64,000 bases of DNA from Adiantum capillus-veneris (taxonomy: Eukaryota > Streptophyta > Polypodiopsida > Polypodiales > Pteridaceae), in NCBI GenBank assembly GCA_014529385.2, contig CM043948.1:19402951-19466950 (forward strand), given 5' to 3'. A program made the translations under genes and the position numbers. Under the pieces are notes generated by a model that was not told where the DNA came from, searched no databases, and saw only the letters and a program-made list of their open reading frames with translations. Of this stretch, positions 19,624 to 29,295 are shown in pieces. Each line of letters starts with the position of its first letter. Position 1 is the stretch's first letter.

Positions 19624-22329
19624 TGAGGCGGTCCGGGGCGGGCGACAAGAAGAGCAACCTCTAGACACCCTTCAAGGCTCCCGTGCTACTCAATGGGGCT
19701 GGGGCACAACACAACACAAACCAAAACAACAAACCCACAGCCAAATCCCAACTACACAAGGGGCACCACCTAGTTTAAGAGCGAACTAGGACACAAAAGA
19801 GGAGAATCGTTAGAGCAACCCACAAACAAGCAAGGAATTTACACTAACCCTAACACCAATGGAACACTCTCACACACTAAAACACGAGAGAGAGAGAGAG
19901 AGAGGGAGAGAGAGAGAGAGAGAGGGAGAGAGAGAGAGAGAGATAGTGCTCGGGCTGCTTTGAAATGTATCGGCAATGATCAAGCAAACACAACTATATA
20001 TTTAAGAAAGAGAGAGAAAGGGGGAGGGGGTGCTTGTTGCATTAATACCTTCTTACAAATCTGTCATGACAAATCAAAGTGAGAGTAGTATTTGTTCAAC
20101 ATAGCTTGCGTAAATTTCACCACAACACATCACAAGAAAATCCACCCCAATCACTGTCTTAAGGTCAGGGGAGTCCTCTCCACCCTGTCGCCCTCTTACA
20201 GTATGTGGGATTTATGGCTAGATTGATGACAACACCAGAGACAAGCTATCAAGAACTTAACAAAAAACACCAAGACACTTACGCATCATTGTTGTCCATT
20301 ACCTCACGTTGGAAGGGAGACAAAGTATCCAAGCGTAGTCCAAATCCACCCTCCTTGATTTAGCAAATGTTGGGCTTACACTAGTAGGAGAAGTGATAGA
20401 TTTCCTACTCTCAATTGAATGATCACTCTCTCTCTTACAATGGCATAGAGTTCCCTTGCTAATCCCCTATTACAACACATGCACGTGCATAAGACAATGA
20501 GATTCCACTCAAGAGCTCCTTCTAGAGAGGTTGAGCTTGGCTTCTCAAGCTATAGCATAGTGCTCTTGCTTATGGCTCCCCCTTTTGTGCTAGCCACACC
20601 CTCCTTTTATAGCAATTTTGAAGGCTAGGGTTACTCCTCTAACCATGGTTGGGTTAGATTTTCAGCCATTTATCTAATTTCTTTTGCTTGGAATTATCAA
20701 GAAGTTGGTGGGGAAAGAGAGAGGAGAGAAATGGAGGTGATAGGACTTTTCATAGTGGGTTAGTGTTAGTAGAGTTAGTATTAATTTACAAATGGAATTG
20801 GATATTTACAATGGGAGTATCCATGTAGGATACAAATAAGGAAGAAAAACTCTTAAGAGGTAAGAAAAGGTGGATTTCTTACAAGGTTGATGCTCCAAGT
20901 GTCTTGAGTAGGGCCAATTTTGACGCTTGTTGACGGTCCACTAGCTTTGACGGTACATTTTTTCTCCACTCTTGACCTTCCTTGAGAGACAAGGTAATTG
21001 AAGCTGAGTAATCAACCACCATGATGCTGTCTTTTAAGAGAAGAGGCTGAATTTTGTGGTTTTTTTTATAGATATGGGTAAATTGGAGGAGGAAAAAGGA
21101 GACTAGGTGGTCAATTTTGGAATGGAATTGTGTGTGGGAGGTATGAGTTCACCATGGTTTCTCTTATTCTTCAAGGTTGAGGAGAAGGTGAGTAGGGTGC
21201 AGAGAGGAGTGGTGAGAGAGGTGGGGATGATGAGTGGAGAAGTGTGTGTGAAAGAGGAAAATGATAAAGTGGAAGAGAGAGTGTGGCTGCATAGCATGGG
21301 AAAACTGGGGTCCACTAATAAAATCATAGCTCACAGCTCGTAGCTCAAAAAATATGAAAAAATTTGAGGCAAAAGTTCAGCTCACGAGCTACAACTTTTG
21401 TTTGTATCACCTTTTCAAATTCGGAGAGCAAGTGAACTTTAAAAATTCAGCAAAACCGACCGTTTTTTTCCATTGCACAAGGTCCTTGTGGGGTCCTTCT
21501 TTGGATGATTCTTTTGAATACCTCCAAGAGTGAGCCCTCCATAGTGCATGTATGCATGCCACCTACCCTTGACCTTATTTGGTAGGTCTATAATTGAAGA
21601 TATTGTTGAGATCATGATATAAGTGAATAGTACAACTAAGAAAATCAAATATTGAGGGGTCTAAAAAATATGTACATGTCAAATATAAATAATATAAGTG
21701 GAAAAAATATAAAGGGGTCAAAAGAAATCTCTCTCATTATGAGGCTATCATAAAAAGATAAATATTTTTGGTGTTCTAATTTTTTAGAAAAAAAAAACAA
21801 AATAGATGTAGGAAGGGAAAAATCACAATAGTGAAAAAATATACACATAAATAAAACTAGTTTTTTTGGATTTTTGTTGGGGTGGAGTTACACCAAATAT
21901 AAGAGAAGCTTACATGAAAATATTTCTATATGGAATAAAGAGTATGAAAAATGGTAAGAAAAATTGTGGTAATGGTGAGGCAATGTACAGAGCATAAATA
22001 ACACACACCTAGGTAGAAATATTTAAATAAATATCAAAATAATTATGAAAAAATATTTTATTTAGGCCCTATATACAAAGAAATATTTACATATGCATGG
22101 GCCATAATATACTTATATTTTTTTTTTATTTTTTTTATTTTTTATTTTTGGCTCAACTAGCCCAATGACTAGCTAATTGAGGGTTTTTAAAGAAGATATG
22201 GGAAAAGTCCCGTGACTCACGCACGCCTATGTACAGTGAAATGGTAGGGATAGCCACAGTGTTTGGGTGATTTTGGTAGGGTGAGGTAACTCACTGTGGC
22301 AATTACAAAGAGCCGAAAAACGGCTATCA
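19624..22329 (-). repeat. 3' LTR of element A
   Basis: 2706 bp; TGAGG...GGCTATCA on plus. It contains a GA microsatellite (19888-19942) that is longer than in the partner LTR. Small ORFs such as 21107-21343 are identical in both LTRs merely because the LTRs are, and I do not support them as genes. Confidence 0.93.
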
Positions 22330-22345
22330 TTAGCCCTCCCCCTGG
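22330..22345 (-). other. Polypurine tract of element A
   Basis: On minus: CCAGGGGGAGGGCTAA, directly before the 3' LTR and 12 bp after the pol stop. Confidence 0.88.
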
Positions 22346-22357
22346 ATGATGGTATAT

Positions 22358-25300
22358 TCATGTACCATCATAGAGCATCTTTTGCAAAGAGATTGCTTCA
22401 GAGTCCTTGACAAGATCTTTATTGTTTGGCCCCTTAGAATTTTTACTGGAGTTACACTCATGCTTCATGTAACAATACTTACATGGGACAACGGCCTTTG
22501 GACAGATCTTTGGTAGATCCTTTGGTAGAAGGCGACTCAAATAGGGCTTCAAGCGATACCCGTTTACTTTCCTGGAGTGCTCTTTACCATTCAAGTCCAT
22601 AAGCTGATAGTAACTTGAATCCTTCTTGACTATGTATGGCCGTTGCCATCTTGTTTCAAACTTGGCATCAAAACGATTGTCAAGTCGATTGTCATACCTT
22701 AGCACAAGCTCTCCTTCCTTGATGCCTTTGTCCTTCAGTTTCTTGTCAAGCTTCTCCTTTGTCTGTGTGGCTTTCCTCCTATAGCACTCGTATGCTGCTT
22801 CTCTTTTCCACTCAAGCTCAGCTAAGGTAAGAAGTCGATCCATCCATGCTTCTTGATCATCTTGTGCTGATTTGCCATGAAGTCGCATTGTTGGAATGTT
22901 TAGCTCAATTGGCTGTAAAGCCTCTTGACCATAGACCAAGTGAAATGGTGTGAACTCCGTGGCTTCCCTATATGTGGTTCGATACGCCCACAAGGCACCA
23001 TCCAAGAAGTCATCCCACAACTTTGTCTTGTTTTTCACCATCTTTCTAATGATGCCTGCAATGACACCATTAGCTTTTTCTACCAAACCATTTGATTGGG
23101 GATAGTAGGGTGTACTGTGACGATGTAGAGTGTGAAGTTCTTCACAGACTTCTGTGAGCAATCCCTTTCTAAACCCTGGACCATTATCAGAAACAATCTC
23201 CAAAGGTGTGCCAAATCTACAACAAATGTGAGTGTAGACGAATTTGCTCACTGTCTTCTCATTTACCTTTGCCACACTCTGTGCTTCCACCCACCTAGTC
23301 ATATAGTCTACAGCCACTAGAATGTAGAGTTTACCATTTTTTGTCCTAGGCAGAGGACCCATAGCATCAATGCCCCACTTTTCAAACGGTCCATTTGCAA
23401 GCACGATTTGCCTTGGACCATAAACCAATCTTCTATTCCCATTTACCTGACAATTGTGACAACTTTTACACCAATGTTGGACATCCACATGCAGACTTGG
23501 CCAAACATACCTCGCAAGCAAAATCTTCTTCACAGTTAATTCTTGGGCAAAATGACCACCACATGCTTCTTCATGCAAACCTTTTAGAATGGCTGGAATT
23601 TCCTCAATAGTTGGTACTCTTCTGCATACTTGATCCCTCCCTCTTTGATAGAGGGAGCCTTCTAGGAAGAGATATGCGCTTGCCTTCTTCATGAGTCTCC
23701 TCTTCTGAGCCTTCGTGAAGTCTTGTGGAAACTCGCCCTCCAAAATGTAGCTAATAATGGGAGTCAATGACTCCAATCCCTGGTATCTCGGTTGCTTGAC
23801 AGTTGCTGCCACCATGATGACCTGCACTTCTTTCTCAACGCATGTAACTACTTGCTGTGCAAGTAAATCGGCATCTTCATTTTGTTTCCTAGGAATATGA
23901 TATAGTTGCACTTCTTCAAATTGATTAAATAACCTACGGATGGTATGAACTTTGGCCCTTAGTCTTTCATTTTTGCATGCCCAAATGCCTAAAATCTGCT
24001 TCACAATGAGAAGTGCATCCCCTTTTACCATGAGACGTTGTATACCATGGCCAATGCATATTTTTAAACCATGAAGTAGTGTGTCATATTCTCCTTCATT
24101 GTTGCTAGCTGAACCTGGTAGATTGAACTTCTCTTTCATGACCACCTCTCCACTTGGGTTGAGCAACACTAGCCCTCCCCCTGCTTTTCCTATGGCTCGA
24201 CGAAAAGCTCCATCAAAGAACAAGGTAAAAGCATTAGGAATACTTTTTGGTGGTGGCAATGGTAGGGTCTTTACTTCAGGCACCTTAATCTCCTTTTCAT
24301 GCACCCTATAAGTGAGAATCCCTGCCAATTGTGCACGCACACTATCTTCTACCTTGAAAGAGTATTGAAACTCTTGCAACTCCATAATCCACTTTGAGAT
24401 CCTAGTACTAAGATTCATTTGAGATGACATCCAAGGGAACAAATTCTCTGCGGTGAGGATTACAAAAGGTTTTGGGAGCAAGTAGGATCTAAACTTCCTC
24501 ATCGCAAACATGAGAGAAAGCATCATGAGTTCTGCTTCTGTGTAGTCTCTCTCCAAAGCATTCATGACCCTACTAGCAAAGTAGATGGGTCGCATCCTTG
24601 TACTGTGGGGATCTTGTTGTAGCAACACAGCACCAATTGTTTCCCTTCCAACACTAGAGCTAACAAAGAATGTGTACTCCCAACAAGGAGGCATGAGTGT
24701 TGGTAGCTCTGACAAAATGACTTTAATGTTACAAAAATACTCTTCAAGCTCATCAGACCATGCAAATTCTACTTGTTGTGTCAACTTTTGCAAAGGATGA
24801 AGCAACTCCGAGGCTAAGTGAATGAAGCGTGACATATACTTCACCTTATGAATGAAAGAGATGACCTCCTTAAGACTCTTGGGTGATGGTAGCTCAATAA
24901 GAGCCTTTGCCTTTGAAGGATCCACCTCAATGCCTTTATAGGAAACCTTGTGACCAAGCAAGATCACTTCATCCTCAGCTATGTGACACTTGTCGGGGTT
25001 GAGTTGACCTCCCATGTCATAGAGCTTCTTTAAACCTTCTTCTACCCTTTGTAGATGCAATGATTTTGAGCTATAAATGCAAAAATCATCAATAAAAACC
25101 CTAATGGACTTTCCAAAGAATGCTTGAGACACCATGTTCATGAAGCGTTGGAAAGTTGCAGGAGCATTTGTCAGGCCAAATGGCATGACTCTAAAAGCAT
25201 AACAACCCCAAGGAGTGATAAAGGTTGTTTTCAATTGATCCTCCAATGCGATACCTATTTGAAAGTAACCCGAGTAGCCATCACACACAGTGTACTTCTC

Positions 25301-26494
25301 ATGACCAGCTACTTCATTTAGTAACTCATCCTGAAATGGGAGGGGAAAGTGATCTCTTTTTGTTGCCTCATTAAGTGGACGATAATCCACACACACCCTC
25401 CACTTGCCGTTTTTCTTAGGAGTGACAACAACGGGAGAGACCCACTCTAAATTCTCCACTGGATAAATGAAACCTGCTACTAGAAGCTTTCTTACCTCCT
25501 TGAGTAGAGCCTGCTCCTTAATGACTCCTAGCCTTCGTAGCTTTTGAGCCTTAGGTGTGGCCTCTGGCTTCAACTCAATCTTGTGTTGAACAACATCTAC
25601 TCCACGCACATCGGTGTAGTCTTTAGCAAAAAGCCTCGGAAATTTCCTTAGCACACATTTGAACTCCTCTCTTTCATCCTTTGTAAGTGTTGTAGACAAC
25701 ATACCTTCTAACATTCCTTCATCTTCCACCTTTTGGTTCTCTTGAGGACCTACCTCCTCCAAGCCTTGACAAGAGGTCTCTTGGGTGCTTGGCTTAAACC
25801 TTACCCCCATGACTTCGATGGAAGACTCCTCTTCAGTAATGCTGCCGCTACTTTCTTCTTCTGAAGTGCTATCGGTCCAACCTTCTTCCGTCTCACTTTG
25901 AGATGATTCTTCATGGAGCTCCTCTTGGCGTTGCTCCTTCATGTCAAAGACAACCTTCTTGTGATTGTCATTCTTGCAAATTAGCTTTCCACTCTCCCAA
26001 TCCTGCAAAGCTCGCATTTTCATTAGCCATGGTCTTCCTAGGATAAATGGGTAACCATTTCCCTTGGTAGACATGACATAGAAATCCACTGCCTTCTTAA
26101 TGCCAAAGGCCTCCACAAAAACATTTTTACAAATGCCTACGCACCTAGCCTTGCTATTGTTTGCCATTTTCACTTTGATTTCAGGTGTCTCATGGATGTG
26201 CATGCCTAGTTTTTGCATGAGTCCCTCTGTCATGATGCAAATTTGTGCACCCCCATCCACTAGACCTTTCCTAACCAATCTTCCTTTGATGTAACAGTCT
26301 AGCACCGGTGTAATGTCCTCATTCATTTCAGCTTGTGCAATTTTTACAACAGGCACACTCTCTTTTACCTTTCTCCTAGTGCTAACTGCCCTTGTTAAAT
26401 CCCTCCTTACTTGTGTACATAATGCAAGAAATTGAGGCCATGAAATATCAGGACCCTTACCTCTCATGTCTTCCAACAAGTTGTACGGAGCCAT
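22358..26494 (-). CDS. pol: pol of element A: protease, reverse transcriptase, two RNase H regions, integrase
   Basis: 1378 codons, fully open. Protease near residues 80-160: DGGAQICIM in place of the usual D[ST]GA, then ILGRPWL. Reverse transcriptase about 300-560: WVSPVVVTPKKNGKWRVCVD, CDGYSGYFQI, MPFGLTNAPATF, active site FIDD at 467-470. The first RNase H (605-700) has lost its leading aspartate (FFVSSSVGRETIGAVLL). A second, complete RNase H starts LFFDGA (D761) with SNNEGEY, GDALL (D826) and EDAD. Integrase: zinc site with HEEACGGH and CKSCHNC (973-1015), catalytic D1043, D1103 and E1139, so D-x35-E. No chromodomain. The frame is continuous with gag upstream, separated by one TAA; M26494 is the first ATG after that stop. 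Confidence 0.95.
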   Translation of the reverse strand: MAPYNLLEDMRGKGPDISWPQFLALCTQVRRDLTRAVSTRRKVKESVPVVKIAQAEMNEDITPVLDCYIKGRLVRKGLVDGGAQICIMTEGLMQKLGMHIHETPEIKVKMANNSKARCVGICKNVFVEAFGIKKAVDFYVMSTKGNGYPFILGRPWLMKMRALQDWESGKLICKNDNHKKVVFDMKEQRQEELHEESSQSETEEGWTDSTSEEESSGSITEEESSIEVMGVRFKPSTQETSCQGLEEVGPQENQKVEDEGMLEGMLSTTLTKDEREEFKCVLRKFPRLFAKDYTDVRGVDVVQHKIELKPEATPKAQKLRRLGVIKEQALLKEVRKLLVAGFIYPVENLEWVSPVVVTPKKNGKWRVCVDYRPLNEATKRDHFPLPFQDELLNEVAGHEKYTVCDGYSGYFQIGIALEDQLKTTFITPWGCYAFRVMPFGLTNAPATFQRFMNMVSQAFFGKSIRVFIDDFCIYSSKSLHLQRVEEGLKKLYDMGGQLNPDKCHIAEDEVILLGHKVSYKGIEVDPSKAKALIELPSPKSLKEVISFIHKVKYMSRFIHLASELLHPLQKLTQQVEFAWSDELEEYFCNIKVILSELPTLMPPCWEYTFFVSSSVGRETIGAVLLQQDPHSTRMRPIYFASRVMNALERDYTEAELMMLSLMFAMRKFRSYLLPKPFVILTAENLFPWMSSQMNLSTRISKWIMELQEFQYSFKVEDSVRAQLAGILTYRVHEKEIKVPEVKTLPLPPPKSIPNAFTLFFDGAFRRAIGKAGGGLVLLNPSGEVVMKEKFNLPGSASNNEGEYDTLLHGLKICIGHGIQRLMVKGDALLIVKQILGIWACKNERLRAKVHTIRRLFNQFEEVQLYHIPRKQNEDADLLAQQVVTCVEKEVQVIMVAATVKQPRYQGLESLTPIISYILEGEFPQDFTKAQKRRLMKKASAYLFLEGSLYQRGRDQVCRRVPTIEEIPAILKGLHEEACGGHFAQELTVKKILLARYVWPSLHVDVQHWCKSCHNCQVNGNRRLVYGPRQIVLANGPFEKWGIDAMGPLPRTKNGKLYILVAVDYMTRWVEAQSVAKVNEKTVSKFVYTHICCRFGTPLEIVSDNGPGFRKGLLTEVCEELHTLHRHSTPYYPQSNGLVEKANGVIAGIIRKMVKNKTKLWDDFLDGALWAYRTTYREATEFTPFHLVYGQEALQPIELNIPTMRLHGKSAQDDQEAWMDRLLTLAELEWKREAAYECYRRKATQTKEKLDKKLKDKGIKEGELVLRYDNRLDNRFDAKFETRWQRPYIVKKDSSYYQLMDLNGKEHSRKVNGYRLKPYLSRLLPKDLPKICPKAVVPCKYCYMKHECNSSKNSKGPNNKDLVKDSEAISLQKMLYDGT

Positions 26495-26569
26495 ACCATG
26501 TCCAAGAGGGAAGTCTTGGAGGTTGATACGACGTCGAGTCCTCTTGGTTTCCTTGGTCTCCTTTGCCTT

Positions 26570-27631
26570 TTAGCCTTGTCCATGGTCACTCTGTGATGTG
26601 ACTCCTTCTTTCTCTTTACCTTTCCCTCGGCCACGCTTAATGCCATTGGCTTCCATGTCAACTTCATTTGAATTTGTCACCTCTACCACATGCACATTTG
26701 GATCTGGCAAAGGTGGAACTCCTTCTACCCCTTGTGGAGGTGGTCTTGGTCCATTTGGCCTTTGTAGAAGCCTTGGTTGTTGACCAGCTCCTTCTCCTGC
26801 ATTCATCACTGGGTAATTCAAGTTAGGTCTCCCTGGCTCTCCACGAGGCCAAGGACAATTATACATCCCATGTCCAGACTCTCCGCAATTCCAACATTGC
26901 AAGACTCTCCTAGGTCGTGGATCTCGACCTTCAGACTTCTTTGCTTGTCCCTTTGGACCTACAGCTTGTGCAAGGTGAATTGACAGGCTGCTTAAAGATT
27001 TGTTTAACTTCTCAATTACTTCCGCCGTTACCTCAGGAAGCTCCCTCGATGTTGATGCTTGTGACTTACCTTTGGGTCTAAGACCTTCTATTGGAACCTC
27101 TCCCCTTAAGCACTTGAGTTTCCTATACTTCTCAGTAGCCCTAGTTTCAGCTGCATCAAAAGTAGCAGGTGCACCCGCCTCAACTTTTACCTTAAGGTCA
27201 GGAAAGAGTCCGGCTATGAACCTCTCCTTCTTTAAAAATTCTGCACCATCACCAGGGTTAGCAACATTTCGTATCCATAGAGCCCAAAGATGTAGAAACT
27301 CTTGCTTGTACAAGTAGTAGTCATCTAAGTCTTTTTGCTTATGAGAAACAATGTCTTGCCATAGTTTTTGAGTGTTTTGGGGATCAAAGAAGTATCTCTT
27401 AAAACGATTCAAAACTTCTGTGTAATTCCCCTTAACTTCCTCAGGCAAAGAGTCAAACCAAGTACTAGCATCTTTCCTAAGGACCACCTCAAACATTTCT
27501 ACACGTTCTTGATCGGTTACTATCCTCTTGATACGGCAAGACATCTTGAAATTTGCTAAAAATAATTCTGCATCCTCTCCAGGCTCTCCAAAGAAAAGAG
27601 GATATCCAGACATTTGGCGTTGGCTCTCCAT
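26570..27631 (-). CDS. gag: gag of element A
   Basis: 353 codons. Residues 1-180 are the retrotransposon gag core, with MSGYPLFFGEPGEDAELFL near the start, STWFDSLP and FLKKERFIAGLFPDL. The zinc knuckle CWNCGESGHGMYNC (C-x2-C-x4-H-x4-C) is at about 244-257. The tail is proline- and basic-rich. It ends with TAA followed by AAG, and the same frame goes on into pol without another stop. Copy C and D gags share the core motifs. The function is particle assembly and RNA packaging. Confidence 0.92.
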   Translation of the reverse strand: MESQRQMSGYPLFFGEPGEDAELFLANFKMSCRIKRIVTDQERVEMFEVVLRKDASTWFDSLPEEVKGNYTEVLNRFKRYFFDPQNTQKLWQDIVSHKQKDLDDYYLYKQEFLHLWALWIRNVANPGDGAEFLKKERFIAGLFPDLKVKVEAGAPATFDAAETRATEKYRKLKCLRGEVPIEGLRPKGKSQASTSRELPEVTAEVIEKLNKSLSSLSIHLAQAVGPKGQAKKSEGRDPRPRRVLQCWNCGESGHGMYNCPWPRGEPGRPNLNYPVMNAGEGAGQQPRLLQRPNGPRPPPQGVEGVPPLPDPNVHVVEVTNSNEVDMEANGIKRGRGKGKEKEGVTSQSDHGQG

Positions 27632-27680
27632 TATTATGAAAGATTACAACACGAGTTACAATAAGGGATACAATAGAGAT

Positions 27681-28139
27681 TTAGAACCACTCGCCTGCAA
27701 ATGAAGAAGTGAGAAAATACCACTCTAGGTTTTCTTCTTCAGCTATCCAAGCTTCAATAAGGTCTCGATTTGTTTGATCAAAACAAAAGGGTAGACTATT
27801 GATGAGCTCTAAGAAGGGTTGAAATTCTTCAAAGATAAGGCGATAAACAGAAATCTCTAGAACTTCATTTTCTGGATCCAAAAGAGCAACCACGTCCCAA
27901 GTGATAAATTGCACTTGCTCTACAATTCCCAATGCACAAGCGGTTTGTATAAAAACTAGATCTTCATGCTCGTCGAAGGCCGTGAGAAAGTAGCAATTGA
28001 CTAGGAGCTCCTTTCCTTCGAGTTCCACACAGTCGGAGTGAGGCAACCTTCTCACAATTTCATAAAGAACATCCTCATCAAGTCCAATCAAGTTTGCAAG
28101 ATTTAAAGACTCCACTTGTGCTACAAAATTCCTGGACAA
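27681..28139 (-). CDS. Leader ORF 4 of element A, 152 codons, unknown, paralogue of the ORF at 28186-28740
   Basis: The open frame runs from an upstream TGA to 27681 with no ATG; the first possible start is a TTG. Motifs shared with the neighbouring 184-codon frame: VxRRLPH near the start, then a K-x-L-x-V segment, an ED-x2-FIQ-x2-CAL block, a W residue, a [YH]RL-x-F-x-EF motif and LINSLPF-x-F. The opening L..V..RLPH is faintly like an F-box, but the rest is not and I do not assign it. It lies 49 bp before gag and 46 bp after its paralogue. It may need splicing, frameshifting or non-AUG initiation to be made. Confidence 0.5.
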   Translation of the reverse strand: MSRNFVAQVESLNLANLIGLDEDVLYEIVRRLPHSDCVELEGKELLVNCYFLTAFDEHEDLVFIQTACALGIVEQVQFITWDVVALLDPENEVLEISVYRLIFEEFQPFLELINSLPFCFDQTNRDLIEAWIAEEENLEWYFLTSSFAGEWF

Positions 28140-28185
28140 AAACTCCTTAGGATTATGGTTAAATCATTCAAAAGCATAAAGAGAT

Positions 28186-28740
28186 TTACAATGTCTCTAT
28201 GAACAAAGTGTCATAGAAAGTAGAGAAGGATGAGAATTTATACAAATTTGCAATCTTCTCTATGCTCTCTTTATTAAGACAAGCTCTGAATAGCTCCCTA
28301 TCTCCTTTGTTGAAAGCGAAAGGAAGACTATTAATAAGACGCAAATGAGGGAAAAATTCACCAAATGTGAGTCTATGAAGCATGAACTCTGGCCGCAAGT
28401 TTCCTGAAGAGTCTTCCTCAATGGTGAAATGCACTCGCCAAACGCCAAATTTCACTCTATTTACCAATCTTAGGGCACACACTAGTTGGATGAATGCGCG
28501 GTCTTCCTTAGTGCCCAACAACAAGAGGAAAATGGAATCCACGCGTAGGACCTTCCGTCTTAACTTCACCACCCTCTTGTTATGAGGGAGACGCCTTACT
28601 ACTTGCTCCTGCAACTCAATTGGTAATAGAGCTAGATCTCTAAGGATTGAACTTTCACTGCACACACATTCCCAGTTAGAACAAATGATCGTTTTTTTGT
28701 TTCTTGTAACAACTTGGACAAAGAAAAAACAAACATACAC
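28186..28740 (-). CDS. Leader ORF 3 of element A, 184 codons, unknown, paralogue of the ORF at 27681-28139
   Basis: Open from just after a TGA, with no ATG before the internal Met of EFMLHRL; the nominal start is GTG. It contains LALLPIELQEQVVRRLPH, EDRAFIQLVCALRLV, MLHRLTFGEFFPHL and LINSLPFAF. The spacing of these motifs matches the 152-codon frame, so the two arose by duplication and later diverged. It starts 26 bp after the 72-aa ORF. Unknown function. Lack of ATG in both paralogues suggests a shared unusual way of expression or loss of their first exons. Confidence 0.5.
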   Translation of the reverse strand: MYVCFFFVQVVTRNKKTIICSNWECVCSESSILRDLALLPIELQEQVVRRLPHNKRVVKLRRKVLRVDSIFLLLLGTKEDRAFIQLVCALRLVNRVKFGVWRVHFTIEEDSSGNLRPEFMLHRLTFGEFFPHLRLINSLPFAFNKGDRELFRACLNKESIEKIANLYKFSSFSTFYDTLFIETL

Positions 28741-28766
28741 ACTATTTTGCCGGGCTGCACTTCATT

Positions 28767-28985
28767 TTAAAATAAAATGAACACATGTACATCAAAAGAA
28801 GTGTGGTAGTTGATGAGAGGTAGAATGACAGGGTTTGGTGATGCAAGAATTTCTCCTGCTCTTTGGGCACCAAACATGAACACCATTCGTTGTTGAAAAT
28901 GGATCTTTCTACTAATTGCAACGTTTATTCTAATGTGTGGAGTAAAATGAAAGGGAAAAACCTCTATTCCTGGGCCATTATCCAT
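28767..28985 (-). CDS. Leader ORF 2 of element A, 72 aa, short leader-protein family (type A)
   Basis: Starts MDNGPGIEVF. The core reads IRINVAISRKIHFQQR, FG-x2-R, EILASPNPVILPLI and SFDVHVFILF. Aligned with 40022-40237, 39 of 55 core residues are identical by eye, while more than 20 of the shared codons differ silently (for example AGT/AGC, AAG/AAA, CAT/CAC). That pattern is expected of a protein under purifying selection. It is paralogous to the next ORF upstream (29007-29219). No membrane signal peptide or catalytic motif; mostly beta-like hydrophobic alternation. ATG start is good. Function unknown. Confidence 0.7.
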   Translation of the reverse strand: MDNGPGIEVFPFHFTPHIRINVAISRKIHFQQRMVFMFGAQRAGEILASPNPVILPLINYHTSFDVHVFILF

Positions 28986-29006
28986 GGCCTATGCATGTCC
29001 TAATGC

Positions 29007-29219
29007 TTAAAACAAAACAAAAATATAGACGTACAAACTAAGGTCGTACCTAATGAGAGGCAAAATAAAAGGATTTACCGATGTGTTTATCTCGGCTAAC
29101 CTAAGAGGACCTAAAATTCTACGAATTACTCGCTGAAATTGCAACTTAGTACTAACAATTATGTGTACCTTTTGCCTTGCAATGGGAATGAAGGGATCAT
29201 ACAAATTCTCGTGATTCAT
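29007..29219 (-). CDS. Leader ORF 1 of element A, 70 aa, short leader-protein family (type B)
   Basis: The first ORF after the primer site, starting 61 bp from it. Motifs: MNHENLY, FIPIARQ, IIVSTKLQFQRVIR, G-x2-RL, then NPFILPLIRYD and IFVLF at the end. It shares 46 of 70 residues with 40234-40446, again with most differences in shared codons silent. Type A and type B proteins share S-x-K-h-x-F-Q-x-R, G-x2-R and P-x-ILP-h-I-x-Y at the same spacing (h, hydrophobic). Elements C and D have a homologue at the same place before gag. Unknown function. Confidence 0.72.
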   Translation of the reverse strand: MNHENLYDPFIPIARQKVHIIVSTKLQFQRVIRRILGPLRLAEINTSVNPFILPLIRYDLSLYVYIFVLF

Positions 29220-29279
29220 GCAAGCTACTTGATTATGCTAAAGGTTGAGCCTTCACAAAGCATACACAAGCCTGTCCTC

Positions 29280-29292
29280 AGTGGGGGCACCA
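29280..29292 (-). other. Primer binding site of element A
   Basis: On minus, TGGTGCCCCCACT follows the LTR end after three bases (AAT). The 13 bases are the same as in elements C and D. Confidence 0.8.
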
Positions 29293-29295
29293 ATT

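Noticed and set aside
21103-21848. Small ORFs repeated identically at 30742-31487
   Set aside because: They are identical because they lie in the two LTRs of element A, not because of selection; codon pattern gives no support.
27681-28740. Naming the 184- and 152-codon ORFs F-box proteins
   Set aside because: Only the opening LPxEL...V..RLP resembles an F-box; the rest does not fit and no ATG precedes it.
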